Below are positions 34,561 through 43,888 of a stretch of DNA of 64,000 bases, piece by piece. Within the stretch, counting starts at the first letter, position 1; each line of letters begins with the position of its first letter. Under the pieces are notes generated by a model, which did not search any database, was not told the origin of the DNA, and saw nothing but the letters and a program-made list of their open reading frames with translations. The position numbers were made by a program, and so were the translations under genes. The DNA is from Paenibacillus montaniterrae. GTDB taxonomy: Bacteria > Bacillota > Bacilli > Paenibacillales > Paenibacillaceae. The stretch lies in the NCBI RefSeq assembly GCF_018403185.1, contig NZ_BOSE01000010.1, positions 164,883 to 228,882 of the forward strand, in the 5' to 3' direction.

Positions 34561-35127
34561 ATGAATTCGGATATTAAAGCTATTATTGAATGGTTAGAGC
34601 AAAGAAGCGAGCCTCAGCCGCTCTTTCCTAAGAAAACCTGGAATGCTTCATTGGAAGGGAAAATTGAAGCTTTGAACAATTTGGGCAGCAGCATAGAAAT
34701 GATCACGTTAATCGCTGCTCTTCATCTGCGCAATGACAGCCTGGACTTATCGCATTCTTACGCACAGAAGATCGAGCATGACGCTACGGGAGCTTACTGG
34801 CATGGCATTATGCATCGCATGGAAGGCGACTTTTCTAACGCTAAATACTGGTTTTGGCAGGCCGGACAGCATCCCGCTATGCAGCAGGCCAAGCAGCGCA
34901 TCGCCGAGTGGCTTCAGCAGCACTGGAACGGCCAGACAGATGGATCGCGCGCATCAAGCATATTGCAGTCGTTCCAAAACGGAGGCTGGAGCAGCGAGCA
35001 ATTTGTTGAGCTTGTTAAGGAGAGTTCGACTTTTGCGGAAGACATGCAACAGCTGCTTTTAGCTATTCAAGCACTGGAAATTGAAGCCTTGTTCCAGCAT
35101 ACGCTCGCTGCTTACTCTAAGCACTAA
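34561..35127 (+). CDS. Conserved hypothetical protein (HGIMHRxEGDFSNAKYWF family)
   Basis: 188 residues, all-helical by appearance, no signal peptide or membrane helix. The block AYWHGIMHRMEGDFSNAKYWFW with a following GQHP is one I associate with a widespread uncharacterised family; the rest is variable. The His-Arg-Glu-Asp-rich block looks like an active or metal-binding site. GAAAGGAGC lies seven bases before the ATG, 23 bases after the SpeE-like gene. No function is offered. Confidence 0.7.
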   Translation: MNSDIKAIIEWLEQRSEPQPLFPKKTWNASLEGKIEALNNLGSSIEMITLIAALHLRNDSLDLSHSYAQKIEHDATGAYWHGIMHRMEGDFSNAKYWFWQAGQHPAMQQAKQRIAEWLQQHWNGQTDGSRASSILQSFQNGGWSSEQFVELVKESSTFAEDMQQLLLAIQALEIEALFQHTLAAYSKH

Positions 35128-35508
35128 TATTAATGCTTACCTTCGGTACGCTTATCGTGATGATACTGTTCTCAAAAGACAAATAGACCGCCCTAGGGAA
35201 GGATTCGGTCTACTTGATCTGTCCTTTAAGTGAAGCCTACCGCCCTTAAAAGCGGCTATTGCAACGGGAGTCGTGTTAGCAGCACGGCTCCTTTTTGCAT
35301 GATACGCAGGAGCTATAACAATTTATACATCTACCGTAACATTTGTTGCAAACTTATTATAATACGCGTCATGGCGGGCAGACAAGGATCATTCTTTACA
35401 ACGAAGGGGCGTATCCTGTCATATTTATGACTAAAGGATACGCCCCTTGCCTTTATGTGACGGCTATCATAGGTTAGCCGTTTCCTATTTGCCTACTAAC
35501 ATTGACTT
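35128..35508. other. Gene-free interval with several hairpins
   Basis: No convincing gene. It holds a TAGACCG/CGGTCTA hairpin (about 35187-35213), an intrinsic terminator at 35266-35296, and a strong 14-bp hairpin at 35404-35448 (AAGGGGCGTATCCT / AGGATACGCCCCTT) with no T-tract on either strand. A further CGGCTA/TAGCCG hairpin lies near 35461-35480. The last two lie downstream of the minus-strand quinol oxidase operon and may end or protect its mRNA. Confidence 0.6.
35266..35296 (+). terminator. Intrinsic terminator
   Basis: GGGAGTCGTG and CACGGCTCC form the stem around TTAGCAG, followed by TTTTT. Ends the plus-strand SpeE-like transcript. Confidence 0.75.
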
Positions 35509-35838
35509 CTAAATAGCGACTTTGTTGTAAGTCATAATCCAGATCGAGCCGATTACAATCGTTAGCAGGATAAGCACTGCGAAAATAAGCGAGATCAGGT
35601 TATAACGCGGCTTATCCTCTTCGCGAATATGCATGAAGAAAATAAGCTGAACGAGAAACTGCAACGCTGCCGTAACCAAAATAACAGCAATCGTTGTACT
35701 GCGGTTAAACAAGTCGTTCAATACCGCTACAAGCGGAATAATCGTTAAAATAATCGATAACACAAACCCGATTATATAGGATTTCAATGAGCCATGAGTA
35801 TGGCCCGTTTCTTCATGAGATTGATTTTGAGATGCCAT
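35509..35838 (-). CDS. qoxD: Quinol oxidase subunit IV
   Basis: 109 residues with three helices; the IFFMHIREE segment and overall pattern match CyoD/QoxD, a small assembly subunit of haem-copper quinol oxidases. The N-terminus is His-rich (SHEETGHTHG). RBS GGAGGTGATG before the ATG; the gene starts two bases after the subunit III stop codon. Last gene of the operon. Confidence 0.88.
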   Translation of the reverse strand: MASQNQSHEETGHTHGSLKSYIIGFVLSIILTIIPLVAVLNDLFNRSTTIAVILVTAALQFLVQLIFFMHIREEDKPRYNLISLIFAVLILLTIVIGSIWIMTYNKVAI

Positions 35839-35839
35839 A

Positions 35840-36445
35840 CTACATCACCTCCATAAGGTAGACGAGCGAGAAGACGAAAATCCACACTGCGTCCAAGAAA
35901 TGCCAGTACAAGCTAATGATATTGACTTTGCGCTTCGTTACCGGTGTAATGCCGCGTTTGGCAAGCTGGATAATGATTGCCGTCATCCAGACGATACCGA
36001 TCGAAACGTGAAGTCCGTGCGTGCCTACAAGTGTATAGAACGCAGACCAGTAAGCGCTGGTTGAAATTTTTGCACCTTCATGAACGAGATGAATGAACTC
36101 ATTTACTTCAAGATAGATAAAGGAAAGACCAAGCAGCGCTGAAACAGCAAGCCATAAAATGAGTCCCCTTTTATCCCCCTTATTCATTGACAGCAGTGCA
36201 AGACCGCTTGTGAAGCTGCTCGTAAGCAGGATGAACGTCGAAATAATAATGCCGTTCATCTCGATCAAATCAGCCCCGACAGGGCCGCTCGCCGTATTGT
36301 CGCGCAATACGATGAAGGTAGCAAACAAGGTTGCAAATAGAATTACGTCAGTAATCATGAACAGCCAGAAGCCAAACTGCTTCAACGACTCTTGGTCATG
36401 ATGGCCGTGATCATGAGAATGTGAATGTGAATGTGCTTGTGCCAT
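35840..36445 (-). CDS. qoxC: Quinol oxidase subunit III
   Basis: 201 residues, five helices, matching CyoC/QoxC: FWLFMITDVILFATLFATF, GTHGLHVSIGIVWM and YWHFLDAVWIFVFS. The first 17 residues are a His/Ser-rich tail (AHSHSHSHDHGHHDQ), unusual in length. AAGGGGGG precedes the ATG, which shares one base with the subunit I stop. Stabilises the oxidase and proton uptake in family members. Confidence 0.92.
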   Translation of the reverse strand: MAQAHSHSHSHDHGHHDQESLKQFGFWLFMITDVILFATLFATFIVLRDNTASGPVGADLIEMNGIIISTFILLTSSFTSGLALLSMNKGDKRGLILWLAVSALLGLSFIYLEVNEFIHLVHEGAKISTSAYWSAFYTLVGTHGLHVSIGIVWMTAIIIQLAKRGITPVTKRKVNIISLYWHFLDAVWIFVFSLVYLMEVM

Positions 36446-38439
36446 TAGTTAGCCCCCCTTGCTGCAGCGGCTTCAATACGTTCTATTTCTTCGACCGGTA
36501 CATAATAGTCATCATTGTAATTAAAGGATCTAGCAAGCATCGTTACGGCTACGCCAGCAAGACCAAGCACAATCATCCATTTCCAATCCCATACGAAGCC
36601 GAAGCCTGCAAGAAACCAGAAGCCTGACATAATGATCGGAATGCCGGAGTTTTTCGGCATATGGATTGGCTCAAGCGGCGCAGCTTCTGCTGCAGCGACT
36701 TCCGCCGGCTCTGCTTCGCCTCTTTCGCGGCGCTGCTGCTTCTCCCACCAGTCATCCTGTGCAACAACCTGTGGAATGCGTGCAAAGTTATAGAATGGTG
36801 CAGGTGAAGCAGTAGACCATTCAAGCGTACGACCTTGTCCCCAGTTGTCTCCACTGTTGTCCTTCTTCAGGAAGCGAATGCTGTGTGCAATTTGCCATAC
36901 CTGGAAGATAAACGCGATCCCCATCAAGAATGCGCCGACGGTGGACACAACGTTAAGCGGCTGCCAGCCCATATCAAAATTGTACTCGTTAAAGCGGCGT
37001 GTCATACCCATCAAGCCAAGCGCATATTGCGGCATGAAGCAGACATAGAAGCCGATATTCCAGAACCAGAATGCCCATTTGCCAAGCCCTTCATGCAGCT
37101 TGAAGCCGAACATTTTCGGCCACCAGTAGTACAGACCTGCAAAGTAACCGAACACGACGCCACCAATCAACACCTGATGGAAATGCGCGATCAGGAAGTA
37201 GCTGTTATGGAACTGGAAGTCCGCAGGCGCTACCGACAGCATCACTCCCGTCATCCCGCCGACAACGAAGCACGGGATGAACGCAACAGCCCATAGCATC
37301 GGTGTAGGGAACGACAGCTTGCCTCGATACATCGTAAACAGCCAGTTGAACACTTTTACCCCGGTAGGTATGGCGATAATCATCGTCGTTACCGCGAAAA
37401 ACGCATTGACGTTTGCACCGGAGCCCATCGTAAAGAAGTGATGCGCCCATGTAAAGAAAGAGAAAAAGCTGATCGACATAAGCGCGAATACCATTGATTT
37501 GTATCCGAAAATTTTCTTCTTCGAGAAGGTCGCAACAACCTCCGAGAAGATCCCGAACGCTGGAAGAATAACGATATAAACCTCAGGATGTCCCCACATC
37601 CAAATCAGGTTCAAGTACATCATCGGGTTACCGCCAGCATCTACAGTAAAGAAATGCGCGCCCAGATAACGGTCCAGGAACAGCAGGAACAAAGTAACGG
37701 TTAGAATCGGGAATGCGAACATAATGGTAACGGATGAAGCAAGCACCGACCAGGAAAACATCGGCATTTTCATCAGCTTCATACCAGGAGCGCGCATTTT
37801 CAAAATCGTGACGACAAAGTTAATTCCTGATGCCAAGGAACCGATACCGGATATCTGGATCCCCCAAATATAGAAGTCTTGGCCAACGCCAGGGCTTCCC
37901 TCAATTCCAGAAAGCGGCGGATAAGCCAGCCAGCCTGCATCAGGCGAGCCTCCGATAACGAAGGACAGGTTGAACAGCATCGCTCCAGCAAAGAACAGCC
38001 AGAAGCTGAGTGAGTTCAAAAATGGAAAGGCAACGTCACGCGCGCCAAGTTGCAATGGCACTATAATGTTGAACAAACCGAACATGAGCGGCATTGCCAT
38101 AAATAGAATCATAATGACGCCGTGTGTTGTAAAGATGGCGTTATAGTGATCCGCATGCAAAAATTCAAGATTTGGTACAGCGAGCTGCACGCGCATGAGC
38201 AGTGCATCCACACCGCCACGGAACAGCATCAGAATCGAACAAATGATGTACATAATCCCGATTTTCTTATGGTCAACTGTCGTCAGCCATTCTGTCCAAA
38301 GCCACCGCCATTTTTTGAAGTAGGTCAGCACGAACACAATAGCGACGAGAGCAAGAGCAATCGAGACTTGTGCACCAAGAATCAGCGGATCGCCCGTGAC
38401 GAAAAACTCGGATGCAAACTCTTTCACCGTATCTAACAT
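36445..38439 (-). CDS. qoxB: Quinol oxidase subunit I
   Basis: Haem-copper catalytic subunit that reduces O2 to water and pumps protons. 664 residues; ATG 38439 is chosen for GAAAGGAG ten bases upstream, while an upstream in-frame ATG at 38481 has no RBS. Motifs: THGVIMILFMAMP (haem ligand region), WMWGHPEVYIVILP (CuB His and cross-linked Tyr) and AHFHQVLIGG (haem ligands). About 14-15 helices as in CyoB/QoxB, longer than cytochrome c oxidase CtaD. An Ala/Glu-rich linker near residue 590 precedes the last two helices. Confidence 0.95.
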   Translation of the reverse strand: MLDTVKEFASEFFVTGDPLILGAQVSIALALVAIVFVLTYFKKWRWLWTEWLTTVDHKKIGIMYIICSILMLFRGGVDALLMRVQLAVPNLEFLHADHYNAIFTTHGVIMILFMAMPLMFGLFNIIVPLQLGARDVAFPFLNSLSFWLFFAGAMLFNLSFVIGGSPDAGWLAYPPLSGIEGSPGVGQDFYIWGIQISGIGSLASGINFVVTILKMRAPGMKLMKMPMFSWSVLASSVTIMFAFPILTVTLFLLFLDRYLGAHFFTVDAGGNPMMYLNLIWMWGHPEVYIVILPAFGIFSEVVATFSKKKIFGYKSMVFALMSISFFSFFTWAHHFFTMGSGANVNAFFAVTTMIIAIPTGVKVFNWLFTMYRGKLSFPTPMLWAVAFIPCFVVGGMTGVMLSVAPADFQFHNSYFLIAHFHQVLIGGVVFGYFAGLYYWWPKMFGFKLHEGLGKWAFWFWNIGFYVCFMPQYALGLMGMTRRFNEYNFDMGWQPLNVVSTVGAFLMGIAFIFQVWQIAHSIRFLKKDNSGDNWGQGRTLEWSTASPAPFYNFARIPQVVAQDDWWEKQQRRERGEAEPAEVAAAEAAPLEPIHMPKNSGIPIIMSGFWFLAGFGFVWDWKWMIVLGLAGVAVTMLARSFNYNDDYYVPVEEIERIEAAAARGAN

Positions 38440-38480
38440 CGAGTAAGAACTCCTTTCAGAAACGTTCATAATTTTAAGCA

Positions 38481-39404
38481 TTAATGGTTGTGCTCGGAAC
38501 TTGCATCTTGACCGCTGTCTTCAGAAGACATATGATGCGCGTGCGCGCCTGTTTCGCCTTCCTCAACATACTGCAGCATGATGTCGTAGAACAGATTGTC
38601 CGGGAAGCTGGAATATTGTGCGACTTGATGCGAACCTTTCATCTTAAGTTGCTCAACACCTGCTTCAGTCAATTCCTCCTCCGTAGTCTTCACTTCATTT
38701 ACCCAAGCATCAAATTCATCTTGAGATGTCACATCGGCCGTAAAGGTCATTTGCGCAAAATGAAGTCCAGTGAAGTTTGCTCCGGAACCGTAATAGCTTC
38801 CTTCTTCATCAGCCATTAGATGCAATGTCATTGCCATTCCGCTCATTGTATATAATTGACCGCCAAGATTCGGAATCCAGAATGAATTCATTGTCATGTC
38901 AGAAGTCAGTTTAAAGCGCACAGGCGTGTCTACTGGCATTTTGAAATAGTTGACGGTTGCAATGCCTTGCTCAGGATACGTAAATAACCATTTCCAGTCG
39001 AGTGAAGTCACTTGAATCTCAATTGGTTCCTTCTCCGATTCAATGGCGACGGAAGGTTCCAGCTTGTATGTGTAGTTGACAGTAACAATTGCCAAAATAG
39101 CAATCGCAATGATTGGAATCCCCCACCACGTTAATTCCAGCTTCGTACTATGCTCCCATTCTGGCTTGTAGGAAGCTTTACGATTTGGACGATCGCGATA
39201 GCGCCAAACAATAACTGCAGTAATAGCAAAAACCGGAATTGCTATCACGGCGCAAATTAAGGCGGTTATCAGGATCAAATCCTTTTGCGCTGAGGCTATT
39301 GGACCTTTTGGATCAAGCACCAAATATTGCTCACTGCAGCCTGAGAGGACAAGCAAGAACGCAACACTTAGTAAAGCCGACAGCTTGCGAAAAACAGGTC
39401 TCAT
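38481..39404 (-). CDS. qoxA: Quinol oxidase subunit II (lipoprotein, no CuA site)
   Basis: 307 residues. Lipobox LSGC (Cys22), two membrane helices (about 42-68 and 93-112) and an extracytoplasmic cupredoxin domain. The CuA ligands of cytochrome c oxidase (CxxxC...H...M) are absent: the corresponding segment is GSGANFTGLHFAQM with no cysteine, so the electron donor is a quinol (menaquinol in Bacilli). The C-terminus is His-rich (HAHHMSSED...HNH). RBS CAAGGAG before the ATG. First gene of qoxABCD; no haem-farnesyltransferase gene is nearby. Confidence 0.92.
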   Translation of the reverse strand: MRPVFRKLSALLSVAFLLVLSGCSEQYLVLDPKGPIASAQKDLILITALICAVIAIPVFAITAVIVWRYRDRPNRKASYKPEWEHSTKLELTWWGIPIIAIAILAIVTVNYTYKLEPSVAIESEKEPIEIQVTSLDWKWLFTYPEQGIATVNYFKMPVDTPVRFKLTSDMTMNSFWIPNLGGQLYTMSGMAMTLHLMADEEGSYYGSGANFTGLHFAQMTFTADVTSQDEFDAWVNEVKTTEEELTEAGVEQLKMKGSHQVAQYSSFPDNLFYDIMLQYVEEGETGAHAHHMSSEDSGQDASSEHNH

Positions 39405-39571
39405 GACATTTTCACTCCTTGAATTAGTTGACTTACGTCTAAAGATAGCAAATCTTTTGTCAAAAGACCTTATGGTTTACTATTCCGTAAATAATTCGTC
39501 TTATATTCGTCAAATATCGTTCACTAGTTAGACATAACATCCTTCAATTGCGGGAAATCAATGATAAAACA

Positions 39572-39620
39572 CAAAAAAAGGAAGCAAAGCAGCTCCCAAT
39601 AAAAGGGATGCTTTGCCTCC
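39572..39620 (-). terminator. Intrinsic terminator after the small membrane protein gene
   Basis: On the minus strand GGAGGCAAAGC pairs with GCTTTGCTTCC, followed by TTTTTTTGTG. Confidence 0.88.
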
Positions 39621-39644
39621 TAATATGAAGGTTATGAGCTAAAT

Positions 39645-39932
39645 TTAGTTGGCGTCATCCGACTTGTTGCTGTATTGATTTACAGCGCGCTTGTGAACGA
39701 GCCCGATAGCAGTGCCAATGACATAAATATGAACACTTCCTACCAGGAATCCGATTCCGATCATTAACCCCCAATTGCGGTCATTAAAATCGGCGATATT
39801 GGCTAGGCACATAACAACGCCGATGCCCAACACAAGCCAGGCGATAATGGTCATAATGTTCACGATGCGGCTAGCATCGGGCGGAGACGATTTTAATTCG
39901 TTTATATGAACTGATTTTGTATTGGAACTCAT
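39645..39932 (-). CDS. Small membrane protein of unknown function
   Basis: 95 residues; ATG 39932 is chosen for GAGGAG eight bases upstream. Two hydrophobic segments (about 26-47 and 55-77), polar ends, no recognised motif. It is a single-gene unit with its own terminator between the oxidase operon and the penicillin-binding protein gene. No function is offered. Confidence 0.6.
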   Translation of the reverse strand: MSSNTKSVHINELKSSPPDASRIVNIMTIIAWLVLGIGVVMCLANIADFNDRNWGLMIGIGFLVGSVHIYVIGTAIGLVHKRAVNQYSNKSDDAN

Positions 39933-40041
39933 ACCAATCACTCCTCAACACTTTGTAAGGGTTTTCTTGGTATTAATATAACACAAAATTGTCACTTTGT
40001 TCAAACTTTTTTCACTTTTTCATCAAAATTTGGACAAAAGT

Positions 40042-42153
40042 TTAATTCAGCCACCATTGTTTGATTTGCTCCCACCAGTTGCGATAGCTTTTATGATCCT
40101 TCAATTCCAGCTCCTGCGGCACATTTACACCCTCGGGTTCAAGCGGCTCAGGCTGCGGCTCGCAATATTGCGTTGGCTGTGTTCCATCGAGAAAATATTC
40201 AAGATGCTCGGATGGACATGCTTCTGATGCGAGCAAACCAGTCGCTTCATCTATATATACTGCCGTTATGCCCTCAGGAATCGGAAACATTTTTGGAGGA
40301 ACATCCTTTAAGGCATCCTCTATAAAGTGGGCAAAGATCGGTGCTGCACGATGCGCCTCGGCTACTGTCAAGTAGCGATCCTTGTCATAGCCTACCCATA
40401 CGGCGGCGCTAAGCTCTGGCGTATAGCCAATCATCCAGGCGTCGACAGGCGTTGTGCCGCTTTTGCCTGCAACAGGACGGTGGATGATCGATTGCACGCG
40501 ATGTGCTGTTCCTCCTACCTCAAATACATCCTCCAGTAGCGACGTCATTAAAAATGCCTCTTCCTCGCTTAAAACCGCTTGCGGCTCGTAATCTGCTTCA
40601 TAAATCGTTTTTCCTTGCTTGTTGACGACTTTCAAAATCGAGGTTGGCTTATAATAAATGCCTTGATTGGCAAAAACACCGTATGCAGATGCCATTTCAA
40701 GCGGGCTAATTGGCGAGGAGCCAAGTGCCAAGGATGGTACTGCCTCCAGCTTGGACGTTATGCCAAGCTTGCGTGCCGTGTCGATCACCGCTTCCGGACC
40801 CACCTCCATCATTGCATGCACAGCATAGATATTGTCCGAGCTGGCGATCGCCTTGCGCATCGCGATGAAGTCATTGACATATTTGTCGCCATAATTTTGC
40901 GGCTCGTACGTTTTGCGGCCCTCATCATATGTAAATACGGTCGGCTCGCTTTTGAAGGTGGACATGACGGTCAATTTGCGCTGACCGAGCGCAGTCGCAT
41001 ATAAAATAGGTTTAAAGGTCGAACCGGGCTGCCTCGTTGTCGCAGTCGTGCGATTGAATTGATTCTGCTCGTAGCTCCGTCCGCCAACCATTGCTTTAAT
41101 GTGGCCGTTGCGCGGGTCGATGGCAACAAGAGCAGCCTGCTGCTCGCTGCTGGACGGAATGCCTTCGGCAACCTTTTGCTCGGCAAGCTGCTGCATTGTA
41201 TGATCAAGCGTAGTATAAATCGTTACGCCGCCCTCATAGAGCAATTGCTCGTCAATGCCCAGCTTATGAATCGCCTCGTTGATCACATAATCCTTAAAGT
41301 AGGAAGCATCGCTGGCAGATTCTGTTTCTTCATAGGTTGTAAAGCTCAATACCTCATTGTATGCAGCTTCTTTTTGCTGCTCGCTTATATATCCGTTATC
41401 AACCATCGCTTGCAAAATGAGCGATTGGCGGCGTTTGGCATTATGCATATTGTTCAACGGGGAATAATATTTCGGACCTTTGGGAATGCCTACCAGCATG
41501 GTGCTTTCAGCGAGACTTAGCTCGTTAGCCCCTTTGTTGAAATAATAGCGCGCGGCAGCTTCGATCCCGTAGGCGCCGTGCCCGTAATAAATTTGGTTCA
41601 AATACATTTCCAAAATTTCATCCTTGGAATATTTCATTTCCAGTTGGGCTGTATATACGGCTTCCTTTATTTTGCGCTCAAAGGTTTTCTCATGCGTCAG
41701 GTACAGGTTTCGTGCCAGCTGCTGCGTTAGCGTGCTGGCGCCCTGCTTGGCGGACAGGCTGCTTATATTTACCAATACGGCGCGGGCAAGGCCTTTCAGA
41801 TCGAAGCCAAAATGCGAGTAAAACCGTCGATCCTCTATCGCCAGCGTAGCCTGCTGCACATAAGGAGATATTTCATTGAGCGCTACAGCCCGCCGGTTAA
41901 CACCAGTATGGAAGAAGCCAAGCAATTCACCGTTGCGATCCACCAATTGACTGGACTGACTAATCGTTGATACAGGCAGCTCCTGCTGCTTTAAATAATA
42001 TAATCCGCCAAACAGCAGCACCATGACGATTAGCAGTGCAATGATGCCTCTGCGCAGCCAGCGATTGAAGCGGAGCATAAAAAACAGGAAGCGCTCGGCC
42101 AGCAGCGGAAAGCGCGGTCTCTTCCTTTTTTTTGAATGGGACGATTTCAACAT
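40042..42153 (-). CDS. pbpG: Class A penicillin-binding protein (glycosyltransferase/transpeptidase)
   Basis: Polymerises and cross-links peptidoglycan. 703 residues: a basic cytoplasmic start, one membrane helix (about 35-54), a GT51 domain with EDRRFYSHFG (catalytic Glu107), QGASTLTQQLARN and the KIKEAVYTAQLE block, then a transpeptidase domain with STFK (Ser378, Lys381), SSDN, and KSGTT. The tail is acidic and Pro-rich. GCGAGGTGAG precedes the ATG. Divergent from speE, as pbpG (ywhE) is close to speE in B. subtilis, so the symbol is given by position and similarity; pbpF or pbpD-like identity cannot be excluded. Confidence 0.88.
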   Translation of the reverse strand: MLKSSHSKKRKRPRFPLLAERFLFFMLRFNRWLRRGIIALLIVMVLLFGGLYYLKQQELPVSTISQSSQLVDRNGELLGFFHTGVNRRAVALNEISPYVQQATLAIEDRRFYSHFGFDLKGLARAVLVNISSLSAKQGASTLTQQLARNLYLTHEKTFERKIKEAVYTAQLEMKYSKDEILEMYLNQIYYGHGAYGIEAAARYYFNKGANELSLAESTMLVGIPKGPKYYSPLNNMHNAKRRQSLILQAMVDNGYISEQQKEAAYNEVLSFTTYEETESASDASYFKDYVINEAIHKLGIDEQLLYEGGVTIYTTLDHTMQQLAEQKVAEGIPSSSEQQAALVAIDPRNGHIKAMVGGRSYEQNQFNRTTATTRQPGSTFKPILYATALGQRKLTVMSTFKSEPTVFTYDEGRKTYEPQNYGDKYVNDFIAMRKAIASSDNIYAVHAMMEVGPEAVIDTARKLGITSKLEAVPSLALGSSPISPLEMASAYGVFANQGIYYKPTSILKVVNKQGKTIYEADYEPQAVLSEEEAFLMTSLLEDVFEVGGTAHRVQSIIHRPVAGKSGTTPVDAWMIGYTPELSAAVWVGYDKDRYLTVAEAHRAAPIFAHFIEDALKDVPPKMFPIPEGITAVYIDEATGLLASEACPSEHLEYFLDGTQPTQYCEPQPEPLEPEGVNVPQELELKDHKSYRNWWEQIKQWWLN

Positions 42154-42234
42154 AGCTTCTCACCTCGCTGTTTGCCAAATATTAGCTCTACTAAATTAGT
42201 ATGGAGCGATCGGCCCGAGGATATTCAAAAAGCA

Positions 42235-42264
42235 TTTACAAAAGAGAAAAATAATCATTATAAT
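42235..42264 (+). promoter_or_regulatory. SigA-type promoter for speE
   Basis: TTTACA (42235-42240), an 18-bp spacer and TATAAT (42259-42264), 38 bases before the start codon. Confidence 0.65.
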
Positions 42265-42301
42265 TACAGGGTGAACCACTGATAGAAAGAAGGTATTGGA
42301 C

Positions 42302-43129
42302 ATGGAACTATGGTATACGGAGAAACAAACCGAAAGCTTTGGCATTACAGCGAAAATTACGAAAACATATGTTGATGAGCAAACAGAGTTTCAACAGCTG
42401 GATATGATTGAAACCGAGCAATTCGGTACGATGCTTGTTCTTGACGGTATGGTGATGACAACGGTTAAAGATGAGTTTGTATACCATGAAATGGTTGCTC
42501 ATCCCATCCTGTTCACCCATCCGAATCCGGAGCATGTGCTTGTCGTAGGTGGCGGCGACGGTGGTGTTATTCGTGAAATTATGAAGCATCCGAAGGTTAA
42601 GAAGGCAGTGCTTGTCGATATTGATGGTAAGGTAATTGAATATTCCAAAAAATATTTGCCAACCATTGCTTGCGAGCTGGACAACCCGCGTGTGGAAGTC
42701 ATCGTGAATGACGGCTTTATGCATATTCATGACCATAAAAATACATACGATGTCATTATGGTCGACTCTACTGAGCCTGTAGGCCCTGCGGCTAATCTGT
42801 TTACTCGCGGCTTCTATCAAGGGATTTACGAAGCGCTTAAGGAAGACGGTATTTTCGTTGCGCAAACGGACAATCCATGGTTCAAGGCAGAGCTTATTCA
42901 AACAGTAAACCGCGACGTGAAGCAAGTATTTCCGATTGTTCGCGTATATGGGGCGAATATTCCTACTTATCCAAGTGGCTTGTGGACGTTTACGATCGGC
43001 AGCAAAAAGTATGATCCGCTTGAAGTGGATACTGCGGCCATTCCTGAGCTGGATACGAAATATTATACACCTCGCTTGCATAAAGCAGCTTTTATTTTGC
43101 CGAAGTTTGTCGAGGATTTAGTAAAGTAA
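42302..43129 (+). CDS. speE: Spermidine synthase
   Basis: Transfers an aminopropyl group from decarboxylated S-adenosylmethionine to putrescine. 275 residues, full family length. ELWYTEKQTESFGIT, EHVLVVGGGDGGVIRE, DSTEPVGPA and GLWTFTIGSK all match B. subtilis SpeE closely. ATG 42302 fits AAAGAAGG nine bases upstream better than the TTG at 42296. No speB or speD gene follows; in B. subtilis speB is directly downstream, so the pathway is dispersed here. Confidence 0.95.
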   Translation: MELWYTEKQTESFGITAKITKTYVDEQTEFQQLDMIETEQFGTMLVLDGMVMTTVKDEFVYHEMVAHPILFTHPNPEHVLVVGGGDGGVIREIMKHPKVKKAVLVDIDGKVIEYSKKYLPTIACELDNPRVEVIVNDGFMHIHDHKNTYDVIMVDSTEPVGPAANLFTRGFYQGIYEALKEDGIFVAQTDNPWFKAELIQTVNRDVKQVFPIVRVYGANIPTYPSGLWTFTIGSKKYDPLEVDTAAIPELDTKYYTPRLHKAAFILPKFVEDLVK

Positions 43130-43167
43130 TCAACTGCTGGAAGCATTGCGTATGATTTAGCATATAA

Positions 43168-43224
43168 TAAAAAGCTTGCGCTTGGCACAGAATTTCTCTA
43201 TTGTGCCCGACGCAAGCTTTTTTG
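43168..43224. terminator. Bidirectional terminator between speE and the GntR gene
   Basis: AAAAGCTTGCG (43170-43180) pairs with CGCAAGCTTTT (43211-43221), extended inside by GGCACA/TGTGCC. U-tracts form on both strands. Confidence 0.9.
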
Positions 43225-43252
43225 TTTTTCCCCGTACAAGTGCGCAGCTCGA

Positions 43253-43888
43253 CTAAATTTTGACGTTCATTTGATATAATGAGCCCATTTTCAAAATGAG
43301 TGTTTGCGCTTCCTCTATATCCTGCTTCATCAACGCTTCCAAAAGCCGCTTATTGAATTGATTAGCGCTGTAATGCTTTAAGTACGGCGTGTTGAGGTAG
43401 CGGTTATAGGTCGTCAGTACAATTTTATCGGTCAGCTGATCGAATACTTGCAGAAAGACCTCATTCTGAGTAATCGAAATAATCGCTCGCTGAAATTGCA
43501 AATGCGCATGAATATAGTCTAAATAATTGTCATTTTCTTCAGCCTTCATCTGCAGGTCGAGAATTGCCTTCAGCTTCTCATAGTTGTACTCCACATTCGT
43601 TTTTCGGTGCAGCAAAATGCTATAGAAAAGGAAGGAGAGAATCGTTTCTGTCATATGCCTCATGTCCTGCTCTGTAAACAGCTTCACATACATCCCGCGG
43701 TTTTTAATCGTCTCGATAAATCCTTCGCTTTCCAGTCTTGCTGTCGCCTTGCGGATCGGCGTCCTGCTCATATTTAATTGCTCGGCCAGTTCATTTTCCG
43801 AGATCAGGCTGCCTGGCTTGATTTGGATCGTAATAATTTGATGCTTAATCATCTCATACGCTTGTTGAGACAATAAATGCTCTGACAT
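43253..43888 (-). CDS. GntR family regulator, FadR/FCD subgroup
   Basis: 211 residues; ATG 43888 is chosen for ATGGAGGTCAC upstream. N-terminal winged helix (QQAYEMIKHQII, ISENELAEQLNMSRTPIRKA) and a C-terminal helical FCD domain (about 80-205). The usual metal-binding Asp-His-His pattern of FCD domains is only partly visible (HAHLQFQRAI), so the effector may not be a metal-bound carboxylate. It is divergent from the phosphonate-type transporter operon and is the natural candidate for its regulator; a TTGTGTACAA palindrome lies in the shared intergenic region. Confidence 0.85.
   Translation of the reverse strand: MSEHLLSQQAYEMIKHQIITIQIKPGSLISENELAEQLNMSRTPIRKATARLESEGFIETIKNRGMYVKLFTEQDMRHMTETILSFLFYSILLHRKTNVEYNYEKLKAILDLQMKAEENDNYLDYIHAHLQFQRAIISITQNEVFLQVFDQLTDKIVLTTYNRYLNTPYLKHYSANQFNKRLLEALMKQDIEEAQTLILKMGSLYQMNVKI

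Noticed and set aside
35230..35430. 66-codon frame in the gap before the oxidase operon
   Set aside because: Crosses an intrinsic terminator and a strong hairpin; no RBS or homology recognised.
38481..39404. Cytochrome c oxidase subunit II
   Set aside because: The CuA cysteines are missing, so the operon encodes a quinol oxidase.
42308..43081. Minus-strand open frame of 257 codons over speE
   Set aside because: Antisense to a clear SpeE, with Cys/His/Arg-rich nonsense composition.
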